Source: Methanosarcinales archaeon
GTDB taxonomy: Archaea > Halobacteriota > Methanosarcinia > Methanosarcinales > Methanogasteraceae
DNA: 5,045 bases
Assembly (NCBI GenBank): GCA_030606635.1
Contig: JAUWGA010000134.1
Span: forward strand, 1 to 5,045
Direction of reading: 5' to 3'
In this document: piece by piece, positions 1-5,045 of the stretch
Numbering within the stretch: the stretch's first letter is position 1
Layout: every line of letters starts with the position of its first letter
Notes under the pieces: model-generated
The model's database searches: none
Told to the model about the DNA's origin: nothing
What the model saw: the letters and a program-made list of their open reading frames with translations, nothing else
Program-made: the position numbers and the translations under genes

Positions 1-110
1 CCTATAGTGATTATGGAATTCGGGATAGATTCAGATATTGCGTTCTTGCAACCATCCATCCCCTCAAAGATATCTGTTCCGGATTCCCAAACTATTCTAA
101 GAGTAACGAG
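1..110. other. Leading segment without an assignable gene
   Basis: This stretch precedes arfC and is cut by the window edge. The arfC frame stays open upstream to base 3, but it contains no ATG, GTG or TTG there, so it offers no alternative start. Another plus frame is open from base 1 to a TAA at 130-132, overlapping arfC by 22 nt. It could be the tail of an upstream gene, but I recognise nothing in its 43 residues. One minus-strand frame is also open to the left edge. I see no convincing TATA box 26 nt before the arfC start and no good ribosome binding site, so arfC may be co-transcribed from further upstream. Confidence 0.4.
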
Positions 111-788
111 ATGCGTCCGTATGTATTTATAAATGCTGCTATGAGCGCTGATGGAAAGATTTCAGCATATACACGAAAGCAGATACCAATTTCAGGAGAA
201 CATGACTTTCGGCGTGTCGACAGACTGAAATACGGGGTGGACGCCATTATGGTTGGGATAGGCACAGTTCTCTCGGACGATCCGAGTTTGACGGTCAAAT
301 CAGAGGAACACAGGAGAGGACGGCTGGATCGGGGGAAGGATGAAAACCCCATCCGGATCGTTGTCGACAGTCTCGCACGCACGCCAGTGGATGCCGATAT
401 TCTCAGGAAAGGGGCTGGCAGGCGGGTCATACTGGTCTCAGGATCCGCACCGGGCGGGCGTCTTGACCGACTTTTGGAGGCGGGCGCTGAGATCGTGGTT
501 GCGGGCGAGCATCGGGTCGATCTGGCATCCGCACTCGGGCGCCTGTACAAGATGGGTGTTCGCAGACTGATGGTGGAGGGTGGCGGCAGATTGAACTGGA
601 GCCTTCTTGCCCAGGGGCTGGTGGATAAGGTCTATGTCTACGTCGGGAACATGATTCTCGGCGGGGAATCGTCGCCGACGCTTGCCGACGGTACCGGGTT
701 TTCTGGCATCGATGGTGCGTGCCAGCTCGAATTAATATCGCTTGAACAGATGGACAAGGGGTTTGTTGTAGAATGGCAGGTAAAATAG
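111..788 (+). CDS. arfC: 2,5-diamino-6-(ribosylamino)-4(3H)-pyrimidinone 5'-phosphate reductase (archaeal RibD-C/RIB7 type)
   Basis: This cytosolic enzyme uses NAD(P)H to reduce the ribosyl side chain of the GTP-derived diaminopyrimidinone phosphate to a ribityl chain, an early step shared by riboflavin and coenzyme F420 synthesis in archaea. The 225 residues match the usual length of the stand-alone archaeal reductase; there is no deaminase domain. Visible family motifs are INAAMSADGKIS (7-18), YGVDAIMVGIGTVLSDDPSL (41-60), PIRIVVDS with a following RTP (80-92), the nucleotide-binding-like VEGGGRLN (155-162) and GLVDKVYVYVG (169-179). ATG 111 is the only possible start in the frame and places the first motif at the normal distance from the N terminus. 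No clear Shine-Dalgarno is seen. The stop overlaps the next gene by 16 nt, which points to translational coupling with the HAD phosphatase. A generic dihydrofolate-reductase-like RibD-C protein is the alternative, but the motif match makes this unlikely. Confidence 0.92.
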   Translation: MRPYVFINAAMSADGKISAYTRKQIPISGEHDFRRVDRLKYGVDAIMVGIGTVLSDDPSLTVKSEEHRRGRLDRGKDENPIRIVVDSLARTPVDADILRKGAGRRVILVSGSAPGGRLDRLLEAGAEIVVAGEHRVDLASALGRLYKMGVRRLMVEGGGRLNWSLLAQGLVDKVYVYVGNMILGGESSPTLADGTGFSGIDGACQLELISLEQMDKGFVVEWQVK

Positions 789-1432
789 AAGCAATTGTAT
801 GTGATTACGACCGCACATTGACGGATGAGTCGCTGGTCCTCTCTGAAAATGCAGTGACCAGTCTGAAAATCGCAAGGAAGAATGGGATAAAGGTATTCAT
901 CGCATCCGGGAGAAGACTTCCGTTCCTGATGGATGTGAGTGAGAGACGCGGCTTTGTGGATGTCATCATCGCAGAGAACGGTGCAGTCATCTATGATCCG
1001 GCAGACGGTGTGAAGATCCTGCTCGGCGAAGGGGTGGAAGAACTGAGATCCGCATTTGCAGGCGTGGATTTTGTCGAGGTCGAGGAGGTGATCGTTGCAA
1101 CCACGCTTCCGTATCTTAAAGATGTGAAGGAGATCATCCGAAGAAACGACCTGTCTGTCGATATCGAGCTTAACCGGGACGATGTGATGATCATGCCGAA
1201 AGGTATTGACAAAGGCAGCGGGATTGTAAAGGCGGCCGATATCTACGGGATTAATCGGGCGAACCTCGCATGTATCGGGGATGCCGAGAACGATCTCAAG
1301 ATGTTCGGAGTCGCCGGCATCAAGGTGGCGGTTGCGAATGCTGTTGACGTGCTAAAGGGCGAGGCAGACATCGTGTGCAGTGAACCGTATGGAGACGGTG
1401 TAAAGGAGTTCGTGCAGAGTTTGGCTACGTAA
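773..1432 (+). CDS. HAD-superfamily phosphatase, archaeal phosphoglycolate phosphatase type (Cof-like, subfamily IIB)
   Basis: This is a 219-residue phosphohydrolase with all four HAD motifs. Motif I is DYDRTLT with nucleophile D11 and acid/base D13, motif II is the serine of IASGR (S45), motif III is K147, and motif IV is GDAEND with D170 and D174. The cap between motifs II and III (about 80-146) is the alpha/beta cap of subfamily IIB. Size and layout fit the archaeal 2-phosphoglycolate phosphatase family, the name annotation pipelines usually give. The start inside the arfC 3' end (16-nt overlap) suggests co-expression. An alternative role I infer is dephosphorylation of 5-amino-6-(ribitylamino)uracil 5'-phosphate, the step after ArfC, since HAD IIB enzymes do this in bacteria. 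A weak AAGGGG (756-761) lies 11 nt before ATG 773. The family is certain; the substrate is not. Confidence 0.88.
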   Translation: MAGKIEAIVCDYDRTLTDESLVLSENAVTSLKIARKNGIKVFIASGRRLPFLMDVSERRGFVDVIIAENGAVIYDPADGVKILLGEGVEELRSAFAGVDFVEVEEVIVATTLPYLKDVKEIIRRNDLSVDIELNRDDVMIMPKGIDKGSGIVKAADIYGINRANLACIGDAENDLKMFGVAGIKVAVANAVDVLKGEADIVCSEPYGDGVKEFVQSLAT

Positions 1433-1440
1433 TATTAATA
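1433..1440 (+). promoter_or_regulatory. Possible archaeal TATA box for a leaderless mptD transcript
   Basis: TATTAATA follows directly on the phosphatase stop codon. Its centre is about 26 nt before the A of the mptD ATG (1462), the usual archaeal distance from box A to the transcription start. No Shine-Dalgarno is seen in the 29-nt gap. Together this suggests transcription starting at or next to the initiation codon. An AT-rich 8-mer is easily met by chance, and the gene could simply be read through from arfC. Confidence 0.35.
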
Positions 1441-1461
1441 GCATCGCAGACACCAGTCACC

Positions 1462-1863
1462 ATGATGGCTGAGATAACAGACCGGGACACTGCCCTCTTT
1501 GAGTCAGGAATCAAACTTGGTGCCCTGTATCACCAGTTCGTTGGCTCTCCTGTCAATTTAAGCACGGCAGGCAGCCTGGAAGCGGCGATCAGGGATAGCA
1601 TATCATTGCAGCCGTGCGTGCAGTCGATAACAGTCGCAATCGACCGTGAAATGATCCGGAAACGCATAAACGATTTCGGATACTGCGAACTCGAGGGCAG
1701 GATGCTTGGCGTGGAAGCGGTCATCAGCTATGGCACTGCGGTTGTGCACGTCGGCATGAGATACGATGCGGAGATGGACTATCCGATGATGTCTGTGCAG
1801 CAGATTGAGCAAATAGGGCAAATCGAGCAAAACAGACAGATCAAGCAGACTGAGGTGGGATAA
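1462..1863 (+). CDS. mptD: Archaeal dihydroneopterin aldolase MptD (former DUF381 family)
   Basis: This enzyme cleaves 7,8-dihydroneopterin to 6-hydroxymethyl-7,8-dihydropterin and glycolaldehyde, a step in tetrahydromethanopterin synthesis. It is the archaeal family, unrelated in sequence to bacterial FolB. Recognisable segments are ALFESGIKLGALYHQFVGSP (11-30), a central region with PCVQSITVAID (51-61), and GYCELEGRMLGVEAVISYG (73-91) followed by VVHVGMRYD (94-102). Core length to about residue 112 agrees with the family. The last 20 or so residues are an extra Gln/Ile/Glu-rich tail encoded by an 18-bp tandem repeat. ATG codons stand at 1462 and 1465; neither has a Shine-Dalgarno, and 1462 fits a leaderless start from the TATA-like box upstream. 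The stop overlaps the fwdB-like start in TAATG. The family call is confident; I do not assign catalytic residues. Confidence 0.9.
   Translation: MMAEITDRDTALFESGIKLGALYHQFVGSPVNLSTAGSLEAAIRDSISLQPCVQSITVAIDREMIRKRINDFGYCELEGRMLGVEAVISYGTAVVHVGMRYDAEMDYPMMSVQQIEQIGQIEQNRQIKQTEVG
1801..1854 (+). repeat. Three imperfect 18-bp tandem repeats in the mptD 3' end
   Basis: The units are 1801-1818, 1819-1836 and 1837-1854. Each encodes six residues: QIEQIG, QIEQNR and QIKQTE. The shared core at DNA level is CA(A/G)AT(T/C)(G/A)AGCA. The array is in frame, lies beyond the conserved MptD core, and ends just before the Shine-Dalgarno site of the fwdB-like gene (the last bases of unit three are part of it). 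Confidence 0.75.
1852..1857 (+). promoter_or_regulatory. Shine-Dalgarno site of the fwdB-like gene
   Basis: GAGGTG lies 5 nt before ATG 1863, inside the last codons of mptD. Together with the TAATG stop/start overlap it fixes the start and indicates translational coupling. This start leaves only one residue before the first iron-sulfur cysteine (C3). Confidence 0.7.
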
Positions 1864-2990
1864 TGGTCTGCACCGGCTGTGCGCTTCTCTGCGACGATGT
1901 TGAGATCGGAAAAAACGATTGCAGACACGCATGCCGGATCGGGGATGCGCACATCACAAGCACCAATCAGATCGGAGCGATGGTGGACCGGAGTCCATAT
2001 GACATGGATGCTGCGATCGAGCGTGCCGCCGAGATTCTTGTGTCCGCAGAAAAGCCAGTCTTCGTAGGATTTGGGAATTCGGTCACGGAAGCGCAAGCGA
2101 CCGGTATCGAACTTGCAGAGAAGGTGGGTGCAGAGATTAAAACGTTTCGCACAGGTATTTTTGATGATATCCTCGACGGAAGGGTTAAAACCTGTACGCT
2201 TCCGGAGGTGCGGGACTATGCAGACGTTATCGTCTTTTTAGGGTGCGATCCCATGAATACGCATCCGCGACTGCTGTCAAAGTACGCATACTACCCACGC
2301 GGCGAGAAACGGCAGCACGGCTGGGAGACGGATCGGATCGCAATCACGATCGATCTCCGCTTCTCGCACACCGCAAGCATCTGTAAGGAGGCATATACGA
2401 TCGATCCGCATCGCCAGATCGAGTTTGTGGATGCGCTGATGGATGCGCTTTCCAATAAAGTTCCGAAGACTACGTACGACAAGAAGCGGATACTGAAACT
2501 TGCAGGCACGCTTAAGAAAGCCGAGTTCGGCGTCATTTTTGCCGGCACGTCGGCACCGCCGCGAGATGTGATCGTCCGGTTGATGGATCGGCTGAACGAA
2601 TCTTCCGATTTCCGTCTTCTTCCGCTGGCGCCCGGATACAACCTGCGCTCTATTGCGGAGCAGTTGCGCAATCGTCCGGGCGATGACGGGCGCGGCGGTA
2701 ATGGCGGCGGCACGAACCTGCAGGAAGCAGACTGCATCCTCTGTCTCGGATTCGATCTCATGAACTCGCTTCCGGCGCACGGCATCAACGGGAAGATGAT
2801 CGTGATCGACCCGAGTGAGACTTTGACATCGAGGTACGCGGACGTTGCAATCCCGTGCGCGGCAGGCGGCATCGATTGCGCGGGCAGTGCGGTGCGCATG
2901 GACGGCGAGACGGTAGAGATCCCGATAATCCGCGAGAGCGAGCGTCTGTCTGACGGTGTGATCCTGAAACGGATTCTCGAGGTGGTATGA
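1863..2990 (+). CDS. Formylmethanofuran dehydrogenase subunit B-like protein, divergent, lacking the active-site Cys-His
   Basis: The protein belongs to the FwdB/FmdB branch of the molybdopterin oxidoreductases. In the canonical complex this subunit carries a [4Fe-4S] cluster and a Mo or W bis-pterin site that reduces CO2 to formate, which subunit A condenses with methanofuran. The N-terminal cluster motif is intact: C3-x2-C6-x3-C10-x13-C24, within CTGCALLCDD and ACRIGDAH. Also kept are GCDPMNTHPR (127-136) and GIDCAGSAVRMDG (336-348), which match family signatures. However, the segment around 94-104, where canonical FwdB has a VCHGP-like motif with the metal-ligand Cys (or Sec) followed by His, reads TFRTGIFDDIL and is a few residues shorter. 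No in-frame TGA could supply selenocysteine. A Gly-rich stretch (277-283) replaces part of a normally conserved loop. At 375 residues it is shorter than the roughly 430 of typical FwdB. It is coupled to mptD (TAATG) and the fwdD-like gene (ATGA). Family membership is firm; dehydrogenase activity is doubtful. Confidence 0.85.
   Translation: MVCTGCALLCDDVEIGKNDCRHACRIGDAHITSTNQIGAMVDRSPYDMDAAIERAAEILVSAEKPVFVGFGNSVTEAQATGIELAEKVGAEIKTFRTGIFDDILDGRVKTCTLPEVRDYADVIVFLGCDPMNTHPRLLSKYAYYPRGEKRQHGWETDRIAITIDLRFSHTASICKEAYTIDPHRQIEFVDALMDALSNKVPKTTYDKKRILKLAGTLKKAEFGVIFAGTSAPPRDVIVRLMDRLNESSDFRLLPLAPGYNLRSIAEQLRNRPGDDGRGGNGGGTNLQEADCILCLGFDLMNSLPAHGINGKMIVIDPSETLTSRYADVAIPCAAGGIDCAGSAVRMDGETVEIPIIRESERLSDGVILKRILEVV
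2979..2984 (+). promoter_or_regulatory. Shine-Dalgarno site of the fwdD-like gene
   Basis: GAGGTG is the same hexamer used by the fwdB-like gene. It lies only 2 nt before ATG 2987 but 5 nt before ATG 2990. The 5-nt spacing equals that of the upstream gene, so ATG 2990 is probably the codon used, one codon inside the longest frame. Confidence 0.55.
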
Positions 2991-3394
2991 TGAAGATGGA
3001 GTTTGGCGAGTTTCTTGCAGCGCCAGAGTGTAGTATTATGATCATTACGTATCCAGATATCTTCCGGACAGAGGTGGGGCTTAAGCACGGGAAGTTTAGC
3101 AGGGAATATCAGGAGCTATCAGCGGTGATCGTTCTTGACTCCGGGGATATGGCGAAGATCGAGGTTAATGACGGCGATCTTGTGGAGATTAAGAGCGAGA
3201 CGGGCGTTGTTGTCGTCAGGGCGAAGGAGTCTGAAAAAGAGCATCAGGGGATCGGGTATATGCCTGAAGGTGCGTGGGCGAATGTTCTCGGGGCAAGTCC
3301 GGCAACGCCTCTGGCGTCGACGCTTGCATTATCCGTGAAGGTCGGGAGGTCGCGGCAGGAGATACCCGCGATCGAGGAAGTGTACCGCAGGTGA
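2987..3394 (+). CDS. Formylmethanofuran dehydrogenase subunit D-like protein (molybdopterin dinucleotide-binding domain)
   Basis: FwdD is the small beta-barrel subunit that completes the pterin-dinucleotide site of FwdB; in many relatives of molybdopterin oxidoreductases it is the fused C-terminal domain. Matching features are KFSREYQELSAVIVLDSGDM (36-55), a double-psi-barrel strand pattern DGDLVEIKSETGVVVVRAK (62-80), and EHQGIGYMPEGAWANV (85-100), equivalent to the conserved H-PG...PxGPWAN segment. After this, canonical FwdD has a GTGMPxFKG-like motif. Here that part is GASPATPLAS (102-111), so a conserved pterin-contact region is altered. The length, 135 residues, is normal for the family. 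The gene overlaps the fwdB-like stop by ATGA. The longest frame starts at 2987, but Shine-Dalgarno spacing favours ATG 2990. It probably pairs with the product of the preceding gene. No fwdA or fwdC is present in the window. Confidence 0.83.
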   Translation: MMKMEFGEFLAAPECSIMIITYPDIFRTEVGLKHGKFSREYQELSAVIVLDSGDMAKIEVNDGDLVEIKSETGVVVVRAKESEKEHQGIGYMPEGAWANVLGASPATPLASTLALSVKVGRSRQEIPAIEEVYRR

Positions 3395-3477
3395 AGAGCG
3401 TTCTTATCCCGAGTATATTTGGCAGAGAAGGATCGTCAGGAAAAGACTAAATAAATTAATAAAGTGATTTCAGAATT

Positions 3478-3508
3478 GTGGCTACCACCACTGTTTTTGA
3501 GAGTTTTT
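3478..3508 (+). terminator. Possible terminator of the arfC-fwdD gene block
   Basis: A short GTGG/CCAC hairpin (3478-3488, 3-nt loop) is followed by two T5 runs at 3494-3498 and 3504-3508. Archaeal termination relies mainly on such oligo-T tracts in the non-template strand. The stem is only 4 bp, so the T tracts are the main evidence. Confidence 0.35.
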
Positions 3509-3536
3509 CATATCAGTACACTATTGCACGCAATCG

Positions 3537-3544
3537 TTTATATA
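3537..3544 (+). promoter_or_regulatory. Archaeal TATA box of the nuclease-TPR gene
   Basis: TTTATATA is an exact match to the archaeal box A consensus and continues into an A-rich stretch. A transcription start about 26 nt from its centre would fall near 3567, giving a leader of roughly 34 nt that contains the Shine-Dalgarno site at 3587-3591. The gene therefore probably has its own promoter, independent of the genes upstream. No clear BRE is seen. Confidence 0.65.
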
Positions 3545-3586
3545 AAATAAAAACCCCATACAGTTTTAGCATAACCTCTGAATATA

Positions 3587-3591
3587 GGGAG
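3587..3591 (+). promoter_or_regulatory. Shine-Dalgarno site of the nuclease-TPR gene
   Basis: GGGAG lies 9 nt before ATG 3601 and supports this ATG as the start. The TATA box upstream agrees with it. Confidence 0.55.
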
Positions 3592-3600
3592 ATTATAAGA

Positions 3601-5045
3601 ATGATTGGAATATCAAATTCACAGATACCACCCCCCGAACATTGGCAGGATTTTGAGACATTATGTTGGGATGTATGGAAAAGTATATGGAAGGATCCAG
3701 AAACACAAAAAAATGGACGGCAAGGTCAACCACAGCATGGTGTTGATATTTATGGAAGACCCGATAAGGGAACTGATTGGGCAGGTATCCAGTGCAAAGG
3801 AAAAGATAACTATTCGAACAGAACCATCACAAAAACAGAATTAGAAGAAGAGGTGGAAAAAGCAAAAACTTTCGCCCCTCGTCTTTCAAAATTTATTGTC
3901 GCTACGACCGGGCAGCGTGATCAAAAAATTCAAACATTAGCTCGGGAGATAACTGAAAAACACCGTGAAGAAGGTTTGTTTTCTGTTCAGGTATCTTTTT
4001 GGGAGGATATTCGGGAAAAATCAATAGAATATCCAAAGATAATCGAAAGGCATTATGAATATATCTCTAATGCCAAAATATCCGAGGAAATCAAAGAAAT
4101 AAAAGAAGAGGTCAGTAGATCGGCATCTTCGATTTCTTCATTCGAATCTGAAATTGAAGGCAAAGCATTATTACCCATCCAAGATGTTGTAAAAGAACAT
4201 CTTAAGAATGAATATCAAGCACAATTGGATAAAATTAGAGAACGTATAAAAGAAAATAACCCCACTGACGCCTTAAAAGCTCTTAATAATCTGAAGGACA
4301 GGATATGGTCAGATGCAATACCAATTGTTCGATATAGCATTTTAACTAATGAGGGCGCAGCAAATTTGCGTCTGCATAGATATCGTGAAGCAGGGAAAAA
4401 GTTTATCGAGGCATTACAATATAACTCAGATGACGAAAAAGCAATCGAGAATGCTGCGTTTGGCTATCTGTTAGTGGGCGAATCTTCAAAAGCAAAAGAA
4501 TTAGCGTCTAATGTATTGAACAACAACAATCCCACCAGTTGTCGTGCATATTCAATTATTATTCAATCAACATCAAGTGAGGAAGAAATCGAAAAAGTGA
4601 TTTCAGAGATCCCTGAATACGTGAAAGAGACTCAGGATGTAGCCCATGTGATTGGGAACTATGCTTATAATATGGGCGATCTTAATCGAGCAAAAAAATG
4701 GTTGGAAATATCTATTGAAAATGAGATAGAGAACATACCAGATATAAGAGCTCTTCTTGGGTCGGTACTACTTCAAATGGTACTAACCGATCACACCACC
4801 ATTCCTGGATATCAGTTGAATGCATGCCAGAAAGAACTATTGACAAGATCTATTGAATTATTTACATCCTCCTGGGATGCTATGATTGATCGGAACCTTC
4901 AAAAATTGCACACACATTGGTTGGTCAATAGAGGAATTGCCAAGCGCCTTTTAAACGATCATGGAGATTATAAAAGAGATATCGATGACGCTTTCAATTT
5001 AGATCCTTCGAACCAAAACAATATTTATTTTAAAGCATTATCGGA
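3601..5045 (+). CDS. Mrr-like PD-(D/E)xK nuclease with TPR-like repeats, 3' end beyond the window; putative defence protein
   Basis: The frame runs 481 complete codons from ATG 3601 to the window edge with no stop. Residues about 12-140 look like a restriction-endonuclease-fold domain: E19 in the first helix (HWQDFETLCWDVW), D49 in HGVDIYGRPD, the Q64-x-K66 half-motif in GIQCKGK, a strand KFIVATTGQRD (97-107) and a closing VSFWEDIRE (131-139). These are the expected catalytic Asp and (Q/E)xK of Mrr-like DNA nucleases. A charged, probably coiled linker follows (about 157-190). From about 225 the chain is helical with TPR-like units near 248-281, 282-315, 348-381 and 441-475 (NEGAANLRLHRYREAGKKF; GDLNRAKKWLE). 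No Walker A motif appears in the visible part, so this is not obviously a STAND/Avs-type NTPase. Composition is clearly AT-richer than upstream (15 G/C in 4201-4260 against 40 in 2641-2700, both extreme stretches). Nuclease fold is fairly sure; a defence role is inference. Confidence 0.82.
   Translation, partial: MIGISNSQIPPPEHWQDFETLCWDVWKSIWKDPETQKNGRQGQPQHGVDIYGRPDKGTDWAGIQCKGKDNYSNRTITKTELEEEVEKAKTFAPRLSKFIVATTGQRDQKIQTLAREITEKHREEGLFSVQVSFWEDIREKSIEYPKIIERHYEYISNAKISEEIKEIKEEVSRSASSISSFESEIEGKALLPIQDVVKEHLKNEYQAQLDKIRERIKENNPTDALKALNNLKDRIWSDAIPIVRYSILTNEGAANLRLHRYREAGKKFIEALQYNSDDEKAIENAAFGYLLVGESSKAKELASNVLNNNNPTSCRAYSIIIQSTSSEEEIEKVISEIPEYVKETQDVAHVIGNYAYNMGDLNRAKKWLEISIENEIENIPDIRALLGSVLLQMVLTDHTTIPGYQLNACQKELLTRSIELFTSSWDAMIDRNLQKLHTHWLVNRGIAKRLLNDHGDYKRDIDDAFNLDPSNQNNIYFKALS

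Larger units (their letters stand above)
3395..3600. other. AT-rich intergenic region between the C1 gene block and the nuclease gene
   Basis: The only non-coding gap of any size within the window, 206 bp. From about 3440 it becomes AT-rich. It holds a weak hairpin and two T5 runs (possible terminator), then a TATA box and a Shine-Dalgarno site for the gene that follows. I see no tRNA, no long inverted repeat and no CRISPR-like repeat. Confidence 0.6.

Noticed and set aside
1..59. Possible divergent minus-strand gene starting at base 59
   Set aside because: Only 19 codons are visible and a GAGGGG sequence touches the ATG with no spacer, too close for a ribosome binding site.
1..132. Plus frame open from the left edge to TAA at 130-132, possible tail of an upstream gene
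   Set aside because: Forty-three residues with no recognisable motif; two other frames (one per strand) are also open here, so openness alone is not evidence.
1430..1440. Palindromic TAATATTA as an operator or terminator
   Set aside because: It is a very short AT palindrome that includes the phosphatase stop codon; the TATA-box reading is the better explanation.
2193..2195. C111 of the FwdB-like protein as a substitute metal ligand
   Set aside because: It aligns with a secondary Cys in the ICTFGEV-like segment of canonical FwdB, downstream of the ligand position. A model could still overturn this.
2291..3088. Long minus-strand open frame of 265 codons opposite the fwdB-like gene
   Set aside because: It is antisense to a conserved protein, rich in Arg and Ser, lacks recognisable motifs, and arises from the GC-rich codon pattern of the plus strand. 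The other minus-strand frames between 92 and 3088 were rejected for the same reason.
3605..3844. 79-codon open frame overlapping the nuclease gene
   Set aside because: It is a shifted frame inside the nuclease N-terminal domain, whose own frame holds recognisable motifs and has a Shine-Dalgarno and TATA box.
3461..4607. A 14-nt identical sequence at 3461-3474 and 4594-4607
   Set aside because: Short, AT-rich and located once in the gap and once inside a coding frame, with no flanking similarity; chance or composition explains it.

Overview
The window looks like a piece of a euryarchaeal genome with tetrahydromethanopterin (H4MPT) based C1 metabolism: a methanogen, a methane- or alkane-oxidising relative (ANME/Syntrophoarchaeum type) or an Archaeoglobus-like organism. 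The reasons are an archaeal-type dihydroneopterin aldolase (mptD), an archaeal-type riboflavin/F420 reductase (arfC), and two genes of the formylmethanofuran dehydrogenase family (fwdB-like, fwdD-like). TATA-box-like elements of archaeal type support this. I cannot resolve the genus.

Bases 1-110 hold no gene I can assign. Bases 111-3394 are a compact block of five plus-strand genes of fairly high GC. arfC (111-788) overlaps a HAD-superfamily phosphatase (773-1432) by 16 nt. After 29 nt with a possible leaderless promoter comes mptD (1462-1863), which is stop/start coupled (TAATG) to a fwdB-like gene (1863-2990). That gene in turn overlaps a fwdD-like gene (2987-3394) by ATGA. The theme is C1-carrier and deazaflavin/flavin cofactor synthesis next to formyl-methanofuran chemistry. 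arfC and the phosphatase may catalyse successive steps on the riboflavin/F420 branch. mptD makes the pterin precursor of H4MPT. The Fwd-like pair looks like a divergent paralogue: its N-terminal iron-sulfur cysteines are kept, but the Cys-His stretch that carries the Mo/W ligand in canonical FwdB is absent, and the C-terminal part of the FwdD-like subunit is also altered.

Bases 3395-3600 are a 206-bp AT-rich gap with a possible oligo-T terminator, a perfect TTTATATA box and a Shine-Dalgarno site. They lead into a long open frame (3601 to the window edge, 481 complete codons, no stop). This encodes an N-terminal PD-(D/E)xK (Mrr-like) nuclease domain, a short charged linker and a long TPR-like helical region. 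Its composition is visibly AT-richer than the block upstream. It reads as an accessory, probably defence-related gene next to core metabolism, cut off by the end of the window.
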